Of a stretch of DNA of 64,000 nucleotides, positions 12,657 to 22,855 are shown one piece after another. Source of the stretch: Carya illinoinensis (lineage: Eukaryota > Streptophyta > Magnoliopsida > Fagales > Juglandaceae); assembly GCF_018687715.1 (NCBI RefSeq), contig NC_056758.1, positions 30,546,967 to 30,610,966 on the forward strand, in the 5' to 3' direction. A program made the translations under genes and the position numbers. The notes under the pieces were generated by a model. The model ran no database searches. It had not been told where the DNA came from and saw only the letters and a program-made list of their open reading frames with translations. Numbering within the stretch: the first letter of the stretch is position 1; every line of letters starts with the position of its first letter.

Positions 12657-14293
12657 AGGACTCGTTTAGAAAGTAAGATGAGATAAAAAATTTTATAAAT
12701 AGTAGTAAAATTGTTTAAGAATAGTAGTAAAATTATTTAAGTTAAGATATTGTGTTTTGACAAATGAGAAGAAAAAAATAGAATAAAAATATTATGAAGT
12801 TAAAATGTTGTTTATTAATAATTTTTTAATATTATTTTTATTTTAAAATTTAAAAAAGTAGTATTTTTTTTAATTTTATTTAAAAGTTTAAAAAAATTAT
12901 AATGATTAAGTAATGATTAGTTGAAAAAATTAAAAATTAAAAAATATTTGTGCTTTAGTGATATTTAGAAATAAAATTATTAAAAATTATGAATGAGATA
13001 AAATAAGATCATCCCACTTTTCAAACAAGTCTTTAGTCTGTCTACAATTATTTTTTTTTTATGAAAATGCTTTCTATAACTTGGAGTAGACACTGAACAA
13101 ACAAGATTTGCAGGACTTTACAACATGAATGTTACTACGAGCAAAGTAGAATTCAATATGAAATAAATTAAAATTCCCCCGATGTGTTTATGTCATTCGT
13201 AATTATAAAAGAGTACGATATAACCATAAAATTATTCTATTTTTATCTTTCTTTTCAACATCCTTGAATCTTCTTTTAATTTATTTTAAAGTAAAGTTAA
13301 AATTTGATGAATCATGTTAACTTATTATAGTAAAATAAGAATAAGATAAGTTTATAATATGTAAAATGATTTATTATTAGAAAATATTTGTTACAATGTA
13401 CATCCATTCGCAGAAGTTCCATTATTACTCCACAGTAAAGTACCACTGTCCAAACACATACTTGTGTGTAGTGGAAGGAATCTCCAAACAGATCGTTTGT
13501 ACTATGTTACAATTAAGAGCATGTGGACATGCATGAAAATAATTGGCATAAATCACGACCAAAAGTACGGACTGAGTTCCTATTCCATTTCTCTGAACAG
13601 AATCCTGCCTGCCACCTCTACATGAACATGCATCGCAAACCATATTCACAGGTAGGAGCGTACCACGAAGGAACAGCAAGTTCATTCCCCAGGGTAACCT
13701 GTTGTTCTCACTCCTTATAAGCTGTTATAATAAGTACTAAAGTCACCAAAATATATATATATATATATATATATAAACTAAATGATTTTATATGATAATA
13801 ATAAATTTATTTTATAATAAAGATAATTTTATAATTTATATACTATATCAAATTACATCAATTTATAAATTTACTTTTATAAAATCTCTTTATACTGAAG
13901 CATTTATCTTTTCACATTTATAAGTTCAAATTTCGCAGGCTCCCTGTTCATTCATTTACATCCACAAAAATTTTCTTCTTGTGCATAATGTATATTTCAG
14001 TCATATGTTCACCATGGTAAAATTGGAAAAACCCATTAAGGTCCCCTACGGTCTACCAGTACAATGGACAACGGCATGGTGCCTTAGGAGGGAAGGACAA
14101 TTTGAAAAACTAGAGATCCACATGTAGATGGGATCATGGGACCGAGTCCAACACGCCTCTTTCTCTCTACCCCGTAAATTCTTTGAAAGTTGTCCTTCTG
14201 TGTTTTCTTTTTGCCCAAAGACCCTAATTACAAGATAATGACCAAAATTGCGGCTTTGATTGGGATTAAGAGGTAGGGAGTGTAGCAAACATT
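12657..14293. repeat. Tandem segmental duplication, copy 2
   Basis: This is the second copy of 10868-12500 in the same orientation. The blocks matching copy 1 are about 13385-13700 and 14030-14290. Small insertions and deletions break any frame that might be shared. A stretch of about 150 bp between the copies (12501-12656) is not duplicated. Confidence 0.85.
13751..13775. repeat. (AT)n microsatellite
   Basis: An uninterrupted AT dinucleotide run of about 25 bases inside copy 2 of the tandem duplication and absent from copy 1. Confidence 0.9.
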
Positions 14294-14319
14294 GTACCTT
14301 GTTTCCCCACGGTACAATC

Positions 14320-14530
14320 TTGAGTTGTGTTTGGATACTAAAAGTACCAATATCTCTACTTTTCAACATATTCTATTATTATTCATTACTTTATTATTAT
14401 TTTTTACATATATTTTATTATTATTTATTACTTTTTACTACTATTTAATATTCTATTATTACTTTTTATCTTCTTTTTCACTACTATTCATAACATATAT
14501 CAACACTTCTTAACGCTTAAACCAAACCTA
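14320..14530. repeat. AT-rich MITE-like repeat (family 2)
   Basis: An AT-rich repeat opening GTGTTTGGATACTAAAAG and ending AACGCTTAAACCAAACCTA, so its ends are imperfectly inverted (TTTGG/CCAAA). The interior is TTATTATT and CTACTATT-rich. It abuts the left target-site duplication of element B. Confidence 0.5.
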
Positions 14531-14783
14531 AATCTCAATCCTCAAGTTCTAAGTGTAAGACAGTACAGCAGAAAGTACCTCAGACTTAGCTTGAACAAAT
14601 GCTCCACAAGTTTCTCCAGCGTGACAAAAAGACAAGCGTTTTCTCTTAGTGGCAAAGTGTACTACGTAGTTATAAAACTAGAGTAACACTTAACAAATCC
14701 ACAGTCTATAAACTATTTCAAGAGAGAACAAGTGAGAGAGAGATTTTTATTATTGTGATTGCTGCACCAGAATCAAAAGGAGA

Positions 14784-14801
14784 GGGGCTATATATAGCCC
14801 C
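14784..14801 (-). promoter_or_regulatory. Palindromic TATA box in LTR of B
   Basis: GGGGCTATATATAGCCCC is a perfect 18-bp palindrome centred on TATATATA. The second LTR has the identical motif at 30487-30504. In element orientation it lies mid-LTR, where the Copia core promoter is expected. Confidence 0.7.
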
Positions 14802-14842
14802 CTACATGGCTGGCCTTTAAAGGTCGGTCTTCAATACGCTGG

Positions 14843-14905
14843 AAACGCATGGCTTAAAGCCATGCGTTTACCGGCTGTGTAACGCATGGCTTTAAGCCAT
14901 GCGTT
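14843..14905. repeat. Two adjacent perfect hairpins in U3 of B
   Basis: At 14843-14869 the arms AAACGCATGGCTT and AAGCCATGCGTTT flank one base. At 14881-14905 a second hairpin has 12-bp arms of the same sequence. The right LTR (about 30545-30610) keeps the first hairpin perfectly and the second with one mismatch. Both lie upstream of the palindromic TATA box in element orientation. Confidence 0.85.
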
Positions 14906-15116
14906 ATAACACATGCAATCATAAAGGGGGGTCTGCCCGTGTGGGCGCCCCCTCCATTTAACATCTCTCACTCGCACACAGTGGACATGACCCTAGGTCT
15001 GCATCTCTCTAATGTTCTCAATCTTGTTCATGTTGTGAAAAAACGATGACAATGAATTGAAATAACACCGAATGAGAAAACGATCACACACGCAATCACA
15101 CACGACACAAGATGTA

Positions 15117-15145
15117 CGTGGTTCGGCAAATTGCCTACGTCCACG
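15117..15145. other. Conserved palindromic stem in LTR of C
   Basis: CGTGG-TTC-GGCAA-A-TTGCC-TACGT-CCACG can fold into a stem broken by an internal loop. The copy in the right LTR is at 19674-19702. Element F, a different family, has almost the same sequence at 48217-48242. The site lies in the part of the LTR expected to be transcribed at the 5' end. Confidence 0.6.
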
Positions 15146-15294
15146 GGAGCTGCAGATGATTTTTATTATTGAGGAATCACACTACAAGATGGGTCACAAC
15201 ACTGTTCATCCACAGTATTTTCGTAGCTACTCTGTTACAGACTTAAGAGGCAAAAATCAGATTTATAGTTCAAACGGCGGAATCCCTAAATCGT

Positions 15295-15525
15295 ATGTTC
15301 GCTCGAGCGGCGTGTCGAGCGCGCGTCGAGCGAACTTCCCTTCCGCATCCCGCTCGAGCCCACTGTCGAGCTGACGTCGAGCGTTCGACTCTGCCTGATT
15401 TCGCTCGAGCGACCAATGCCTCCGCTCGAGCGAACTCCTCCTGCTCGAGCTCACTGTCGAGCCAACATCGAGCGTTCGACTCTGCCTGACTTCGCTCGAG
15501 CGGCCAATGACTCCGCTCGAGCGGT
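15295..15525. repeat. CTCGAG palindrome array in LTR of C
   Basis: A 230-bp GC-rich tract contains repeated GCTCGAGCG units, several of them the perfect palindrome CGCTCGAGCG, plus degenerate GTCGAGCG units. Part of it is an internal duplication (around 15340-15410 and 15430-15500). The right LTR has the same array at about 19852-20082. Confidence 0.85.
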
Positions 15526-15642
15526 GTGAACCAGACTCCACATTACTCAACAATTCTCCCACTTGGAGACTGGTACACTCGCTGTATCACCGTCTTCCTC
15601 AAACATGATATCCTCCACCTCTGCAACTCACTGCTCCTGTCT

Positions 15643-18600
15643 TCATTCTAGAAGACCAACTGAAGTTGCGCACAACTTCAGTTTCTCAAGCGTAACACCC
15701 TTTGTCAACATATCAGCAGGGTTCTTGCTTCCACATATCTTTTCAAGTAACAACTGTCCGTCATCTAACAATGACCGTATGAAGTGATACCTGATCTGAA
15801 TGTGTTTGGTCCTGGAATGGAATGCTGGATTCTTGGCAAGGAAAATGGCACTCTGACTATCACTGTGGAGAGTACCTTTCTGATTCTTCTTACCCAATTC
15901 TTCCAAGAAGCCTTGTAGCCATACCAGCTCCTTTGCAGCCTCTGACACTGCAATATACTCAGCTTCTGTTGTAGACAAAGAAACTGTTTTCTGTAAATTA
16001 GAACCTCATGACACTGCAGTACCACCAAGCGTATAAACAAAGCCCGTGGTACTCTTTCTGCTGTCAATATCTCCAGCTAAATCAGCATCAACATAGCCCT
16101 GCACCTCCAAGCTCTCTCCAGAGAAACATAAACAGGTTTCTGAGGAACCCTTTAGGTACCTCAAAATCCACTTCACTGCTTCCCAATGTTGCTTTCCTGG
16201 GTTACTCATGTATCTACTCACAACTCCCACTGCATGGGCAATATCCGGTCTTGTACAAACCATAGCATACATAAGTGAACCAATGGCTGAGGCATAAGGA
16301 ACCTTACTCATGTAATCTCGTTCCTCCTCTGACTCTGGTGACTGATTCTTGCTGAGTCTGAAGTGACTTCCCAAGGGTGTGCCAACTGGTTTGGCCTTGT
16401 CCATATTGAACCTGCTGAGTACCTTTTTCACATACTCAGCCTGTGAGAGTCTCAACGTACCTCTGACTCTGTCTCTGACAATTCTCATGCCAAGGATTTG
16501 CTTTGCAGCTCCCAAATCCTTCATTGCAAAGTGCTCTGACATCTGCTTCTTCAGATTATTGATCTCATCAATACTAGCCCCTGCAATAAGCATGTCATCC
16601 ACATACAACAGCAAAATAATATAAGAATTGTCAAAATGCCTGACATAGCAACAGTGATCTACCTGACATCTAATATACCCTGCACTGTGCATAAAGTTGT
16701 CAAATTTCTTGTACCACTGTCTAGGAGCTTGCTTCAGGCCATACAAGCTCTTCTTCAGTCTGCAAACTGAACCTTCCTTTCCCTGTACCACAAACCCCTC
16801 AGGCTGGTGCATGTAGATGTCTTCTTCAAGGTCTCCATGAAGAAAAGCTGTCTTCACATCTAACTGCTCAAGAAATAGATCTTCAGTGGCAACCATAGCC
16901 AGTACCATCCTGATAGTTGTGATCTTTACCACAGGAGAAAAGATCTCAGAGTAGTCAATACCCTGCTTTTGCTGAAAGCCTTTTACAACAAGTCTAGCCT
17001 TGTACCTCTTACTGCCATCATGCTCAGTTTTCACCCGGTACACCCACTTGTTGTGTAATGCCTTCTTCCCTGATGGAAGTTCTGTCAACTCCCATGTCTG
17101 ATTCCCTAGCAAGGAATCCATCTCGTCTTTCATGGCCAGCTCCCACTTGCTAGAATTCTCATCTTGCAAGGTTTCTTCATAACTCTGCGGTTCTCCACCA
17201 TCTGTCAACAGAATGTAATTCAAAGTAGGTGAGAAACGCTGTGGGGGACGTATAGTCCTAACTGACCTGCGAACTGCAACTGTAGGAGTAGACGGTTCTG
17301 AAACTGCCTGCGGAATAATAGGAATGGGTGTACTGGACCCACTCTCCCCGTCACTCTCATCTCTACACTGCACTGTGACCTCTGGTAGGTCATCCAATCC
17401 TACAAATTCGGACTCCTGAGGAGCTACTGCAGGAACTGTACTCGACTTATCCTTGTACATCATTTTCTCATTGAAAATCACATTCCTGCTTCTTATGATT
17501 TTCCGACCCTGATCATCCCAGAAACGATAGCCAAATGCCTCGTCTCCATAGCCAATGAAATAGCATTTCTTTGACTTAGCCTCAAGCTTACTGCGAGCAT
17601 CAGAATCAACAAGCACATAAGAAAGACAACCAAAGGTTTTAAGGTGAGAAAACTTAACCTCTTTCCCGCTCCAAACCTCCTTAGGCAATCCACAATCCAG
17701 TGGAACTGATGGCCCTCTGTTTATCAAATAAACGGCAGTGCTGACTGCATCTGCCCAGAAAGTGGGTGGTAGTCCAGCGTGCAACCTCATGCTTCTAGCA
17801 CGCTCATTAATGGTCCTGTTCATACGCTCAGCAACTCCATTTTGCTGTGGTGTCCCAGGAATGGTCTTCTCCATTCTGATACCCTGAGCTGCACAGTACT
17901 CCTTGAACCCGCCATCAACATACTCACCACCATTGTCAGACCTCAAACACTTCAGTTTCAAGCCTGTCTCTGTCTCAACCATGGCTTTCCAAATTTTGAA
18001 AACATTAAATACTTCAGATTTATGTTTCAAAAAATAAATCCATACCTTTCTACTATGGTCATCAATGAACGTAACATAGTAGCGAGAACCTCCAAGAGAT
18101 GCAACTGGAGAAGGACCCCACACATCTGTGTGCACAAGATCAAGTCTTCCTGTCTTTGGCGTCCTGCCACTTTTCAAGAAGCTGACCTTCTTTTGCTTCC
18201 CCATAACACAACTCTCACACATACCGAGATCAACTGTCTTCAGTTCTGGTAGCTTGCCTCTAGACAGAAGTTCCGTCATGCCCTTCTGACTCATATGGCC
18301 AAGCCTACAATGCCACAAATCTGCTGTGCTCTCTGCAACGGTAGTAGCAATAGTGTCAATTAAACCAGTAGTCATATAAAGTGTACCAGTTTTCTTACCC
18401 CGAGCTAGTACCAATGCCCCTTTTGTGACCTTCCAGGTGCTATCTGAGAACACCACTGAATGACCACACTCATCAAGCTGCCCAACAGAAATGAGGTTCT
18501 TCTTCAACTCAGGAATGTGCCTGACCTTTTGCAAGGTCCATTTGTTCTTGCTAGGGAGTGCAATGTCAATGTCTCCCATCCCCACTACGTTCAGAGCCTC

Positions 18601-19548
18601 ACCATCAGCCAAATATACCTTCCCAAAATCACCTGCAACATAATTCCTCATTAGTTCCCGGTGGGAAGATGTATGGAAGGAAGCCCCTGAATCCAGTATC
18701 CAGTCATCAACTAGACTATGAACTGCAAGCAATAGTGCATCCTGTACTTCTTCAGTTACCACATTAGCACTATCATTCTCCGTCTTCTTGGAGTTTTTGC
18801 AGTTTTTCTTTAAGTGGCCAGCTTTGCCACAATTCCAGCAAGTTGCCTGCTGACCAGGCCTCGACTTGCTCTTGCCCCTATACTTTGATTTTGATCTTCC
18901 TCTGTTTGAATTCCTGTCATGTGATCTCCCTCGAGATTCAACATTCAGGGCTGAACTCAAACCCGAGGTCTCGCCTGAATCTTTCCTGCGCACCTCCTCA
19001 GCCAAAATCAAATCACGAATATCATCATACTTCAGTTTATTTTTACCAGCAGAATTACTAACAGCCATTCTCATGGCTTCCCAACTATTTGGCAATGAAG
19101 CCAATAGTATCAGTGCACGTATCTCATCATCAAATTCAATTTCAACAGACGACAATTGATTTGTGATAGTATTAAAATCATTCAGATGTTGTGCAACAGA
19201 CGTACTATCTGCCATTTTCAAATTGAATAACTTTTTCATCAGATGTACCTTGTTATTCGCTGACGGCTTTTCATACATACCTGACAAAGCCGCCATGAGA
19301 TCCGCCGTCGTCTTCTCCTTGATGACGTTGTGTGCAACGGATCTCGACAGGGTTAATCGAATAACCCCCAGAACCTGTCGATCCAACAGATTCCAACTAG
19401 CATCATCCATCTTTTTCGGTTGCTGTCCCAATAGTGGAAGATGGAGTTTCTTCCCATAGAGGTAGTCCTCTATTTGCATCCTCCAGTATCCAAAATCCGT
19501 GCCATCAAACTTCTCGATCCCCGATACCTTCAATTCATCTCCAGCCAT
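15643..19548 (-). CDS. Gag-pol polyprotein of Tork C, one premature stop
   Basis: A single frame of 1301 codons encodes the complete polyprotein. Its only visible fault is a TGA at 16006-16008 where relatives have Trp (AVS-stop-GSNLQKTV). Gag starts MAGDELKVSG. The zinc knuckle CWNCGKAGHLKKNC is at about residues 237-250 and the protease motif DSGAS at about 286. The integrase shows [18 protein letters not shown] and [10 protein letters not shown]. Reverse transcriptase shows [12 protein letters not shown] and YVDDMLIAG. RNase H, beyond the stop, has TTEAEYIAVSE and [11 protein letters not shown]. The N-terminal 1180 residues could still be made, but they lack most of RNase H. Start chosen at the first ATG after the primer site. 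Confidence 0.93.
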
Positions 19549-19572
19549 CGTTTTTCCTCAGACCCGAACCTT

Positions 19573-19585
19573 GGCTCTGATACCA
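19573..19585 (-). other. Primer-binding site of Tork C
   Basis: On the minus strand, TGGTATCAGAGCC lies two bases inside the 5' LTR. It is the standard complement to initiator tRNA-Met used by Copia elements. Confidence 0.92.
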
Positions 19586-19587
19586 AT

Positions 19588-20109
19588 TGTTGTGAAAAAA
19601 CGATGACAATGAATTGAAATAACACCGAATGAGAAAACGATTACACACGCAATCACACACGACACAAGATGTACGTGGTTCGGCAAATTGCCTACGTCCA
19701 CGGGAGCTGCAGAGGATTTTTATTATTGAGGAATCACACTACAAGATGGGTCACAACACTGTTCATCCACAGTGTTTTCGTAGCTGCTCTGTTACAGACT
19801 TAAGAGGCAAAAATCAGATTTATAGTTCAAACGGCGGAATCCCTAAATCGTATGTTCGCTCGAGCGGCGTGTCGAGCGCGCGTCGAGCGAACTTCCCTTC
19901 CGCATCCCGCTCGAGCCCACTGTCGAGCTGACGTCGAGCGTTCGACTCTGCCTGATTTCGCTCGAGCGGCCAATGCCTCCGCTCGAGCGAACTCCTCCTG
20001 CTCGAGCTCACTGTCGAGCCAACATCGAGCGTTCGACTCTGCCTGACTTCGCTCGAGCGGCCAATGACTCTGCTCGAGCGGTGTGAACCAGACTCCACAT
20101 TACTCAACA
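19588..20109 (-). repeat. 5' LTR of Tork C
   Basis: A 522-bp LTR that pairs with 15031-15552. The target duplication GTTCA follows at 20110-20114. Confidence 0.96.
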
Positions 20110-20114
20110 GTTCA

Positions 20115-21118
20115 CACAAGTAAATAGGTCGTGCGATCACCAAGCATATCTTCAGAAAAGTGGGAGTACATACACTAAATCTCTCCCAGAGAAGACTAGC
20201 ATAGTAACATCCCTAAAGTGTTTGGTTATGTCCTAGACTCATTCGATCGCATCAGTCCAAGCATTTTCGAAACCCTCTTGAGTTTCAAAAAACTCAGAAC
20301 AATGCTTGACTATCTCTAAATCATTTCAATATGTTCACAACCTTAGTCGCTACCAGTATGTAGCGTCATAGTTTGACGTCAACAAACACTATCGAAGATG
20401 CGATATCGAAGAATCTTCCCTTTGCACTCATATCATTCAATTTTGGTCAAACCGCTTTCCCAACAATGCCTCTTTAGACCGTATTAATCATGGCCATAGA
20501 CAACATGCCAAAGTAGCAGACATTATAACCTCCATCTTGTGACATAGTCAAAAGTAAAAGACATTTAAAAAAAATGAGACTCACACAGTGAGAAAGAGGG
20601 GAACCATTTACTCACTTACTCATTTGGTCGAATAAGCACATGTAGTATAAAACACATGTTACGGTGGATTTCTCTTTTTTTTTTTTTTTTAAAAGAGCAT
20701 ATATCTATATCAACACCGTACAGATCTTAGTCTAGCCGCTCCTTAAGCGTCTAACCCGAGTTCCTCTATTTGCTTGCCTCCAAGGCGTCAAAAAGGTTCT
20801 CACATCTGGCTAACCACAGGTTACATAGGTTGTGGGGTAACCCATGCATAATCCTCTTATTGGACCTAATTTTAGCTCCCACTAAAAACCGACATATCTT
20901 TGTGTCAACTAACTTATCCATTTGGACAAGTATCTTAGAACACAATGTCTCATCTCTACTCGCTTCTCAAGCGATAGAGGCGATCGCTTGTGTGAGTGAG
21001 CCGATCTAAGCCTGTTGACATATCTTGTGTGTGAATTAGAAAGACAATACGATAAAGACAATAATTGAATCATATTGTATTAATATCCCAAAGGAAATGT
21101 TACATCTCATAAAAACAT
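20115..21118 (-). other. 3' untranslated region of Copia B
   Basis: About 1 kb lies between the end of the RNase H frame of B (stop at 21119-21121) and the point where C inserted. With 14964-15030 it makes up the 3' untranslated part before the 3' LTR. I see no protein-like frame and no RNA gene here. A T-run is at 20672-20690. Confidence 0.6.
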
Positions 21119-21743
21119 TTACAGTCTACGCAGTCCTAGATTCCTAACATGAGCCTCAAAGACATCTCTTGCTATGGGCTTCGTTAAGGGATCAGCAACC
21201 ATGTGACTTGTAGAGAGGTGTTTCAGAACCACTTCCTTTTGCGCTACCATGTCTCTGATGTAGTGATATCTGATATCTATGTGTTTGGTTCTTCCATGGT
21301 ACTTAGAGTCTTTAGCATATGCGAGAGCAGCCGTGCTATCGCAGAATATTGTCACCGAATCTGAAGAATCCGTGCCAATGTCTAAATGCTTGAGGAATCT
21401 CCGTAACCAAACAGCTTCTTGAACCGCTGCAGAACAAGCTATGTATTCTGCCTCCATGGTGGATAAAGCTATACAGGGTTGTTTCTTGCTGCTCCATATA
21501 ATGGCGCCATTATTGAGCAGAAAAGCATACCCAGTGGTTGATTTACGCTCATCTAGGTCACTGCCCCAGTCGGCATCGCTGTAACCTTTTAGCTGTAAAT
21601 CTGAACCTTGATAGCATAGCACATAGTCTGCAGTTCCCTTGAGATATCGCATAATCCTCTTGACTGCTTTCCAGTGAGCCAGTCCAGGGTTAGATTGGAA
21701 TCTACTCACTAAGCCAACTGCATAGCATATGTCAGGCCGAGTA
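21119..21743 (-). pseudogene. Copia B pol, C-terminal fragment (RT end and RNase H)
   Basis: This is the C-terminal part of the B polyprotein: TRPDICYAVGLVSRF, then RNase H with GYSDADWGSD, STMEAEYIACS, CDSTAALAYA and HIDIRYHYIRD, ending GLRRL and a TAA at 21119-21121. It continues directly from SLMYAMMC at about 25337-25360. The solo LTR D has separated the two parts. Confidence 0.92.
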
Positions 21744-22329
21744 CACATTGTGACGCCCCCAAATTCCGTTTGGAATCGGACGGACATTTGAAGCGTCAAG
21801 ACATGCAACACAAGGTTACCTGCCCCCGTTCATGACATATAAGATGCAATGTTCCTAACATGCATCTAACAATATGCAATATTCGCAGCGGATAAATTTT
21901 TTCTTTAGCAATACTATGCACCAAATTGGAAATATCGCAAATACTTAAAACATACTTCATACATAAAAACCCATTGAACAACTAAGATCACAACACTAGT
22001 TCAAAATGGTTATGATCCAAAAAGTACTAGAGATGCAACTCAATCGTACAAGTATGTTAATTACTATATTAACATTGATGTCGCACCGTCGCTTAGTCAA
22101 CTGTGTCTAGTTGATCAGCTCCTGATTCTCTTTCATGTCCTGTAACAAGATCTACCATTCGGGAGGAATGGTAGTTGGGACTACTAAAGTGAGATTTGAT
22201 TACAAATCTCAGTAAGTTAACAAAAAAACTTCCACACAAGCTAATGATGTATGGATGACAGTAAAAGCATAAATGCATATTCAAATTCATAAGTAATTAA
22301 AGCATAACTTGGCGTACAACATAACATAA

Positions 22330-22545
22330 TTGACATAACTTAAGTTGAAACATGAACTGAACTTGATTTGACATGAACTTGATCTGAAACTTGACTTAGC
22401 ATGAACTTGCTCTGAAACTTGAATTAACATGAACATGATATGAAACTTAACTTATCATGAACTTATTCTGAAACTTGACTTAACATGAACGTGATATGAA
22501 ACTTGACTTATCATGAACTTGTTTTGAAACTTGACTTAACATGAA
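22330..22545. repeat. Minisatellite CATGAACTTG/GAAACTTGACTTA
   Basis: An array inside D of diverged units of about 50 bp, built from CATGAACTTGATCTGAAACT and GACTTAACATG. About four repeats are recognisable. Confidence 0.75.
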
Positions 22546-22855
22546 AAATACATACTCCACAGTTGTTGTGGCCCCATGTATTCTACGTGTAAATACATAC
22601 TCCACAGTTGTTGTGGCCCCATGTATTCTACACAAACTTGACTTGACATGAAAAATACATACTCCACAGTTGTTGTGGCCCCATATATTCTACGTGTAAA
22701 TACATACTCCACAGTTGTTGTGGCCTCATGTATTCTACACAAACTTGACTTGACATGAAAAATACATACTCCACAGTTGTTGTGGCCCCATGTATTTTAC
22801 GTGTAAATATATACTCCACAGTTGTTGTGGCCCCATGTATTCTACGTGTCACAAT
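22545..22855. repeat. Higher-order minisatellite in D
   Basis: The core CTCCACAGTTGTTGTGGCC occurs six times, alternating between a short unit (ending TACGTGTAAA) and a longer unit (ending CTACACAAACTTGACTTGA). The higher-order period is about 102 bp, repeated three times. The core is itself an inverted repeat (CCACA/TGTGG). A related hairpin, CACAATTGCTGTG, follows twice at about 22850-22895. Confidence 0.85.

Larger units (their letters stand above)
14554..14963 (-). repeat. 3' LTR of Copia B
   Basis: A 410-bp LTR with TGTAAGACAG at its left end and CATTTAACA at its right end. It pairs with 30257-30666, and the CTAAG duplication precedes it. Confidence 0.93.
15031..15552 (-). repeat. 3' LTR of Tork C
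   Basis: A 522-bp LTR, TGTTGTG...CTCAACA, nearly identical to 19588-20109. The segment 15295-15525 carries repeated CTCGAG-centred palindromes. Confidence 0.96.
15031..20109 (-). mobile_element. Tork-type Copia retrotransposon C, young
   Basis: A 5.1-kb element has two 522-bp LTRs (15031-15552, 19588-20109). It is flanked by the duplication GTTCA at 15026-15030 and 20110-20114. The primer site TGGTATCAGAGCC (minus strand, 19585-19573) is a full tRNA-Met match. A polypurine tract (AAGTGGGAGA on the minus strand) lies just inside the left LTR. I count six LTR differences in 522 bp, so the insertion is recent. It sits in the 3' untranslated part of element B. Confidence 0.96.

Noticed and set aside
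14260..14513. Tyr/Leu-rich frames on the plus strand
   Set aside because: Translation of a TTATTA/CTACTATT repeat, not a gene.
15072..15562. Open frames in both LTRs of Tork C
   Set aside because: Non-coding LTR sequence with the CTCGAG array; the same frames appear in the second LTR simply because the LTRs are copies.
15026..20114. Treating Tork C and Copia B as one composite element
   Set aside because: Separate LTR pairs, primer sites and target-site duplications show two independent insertions.
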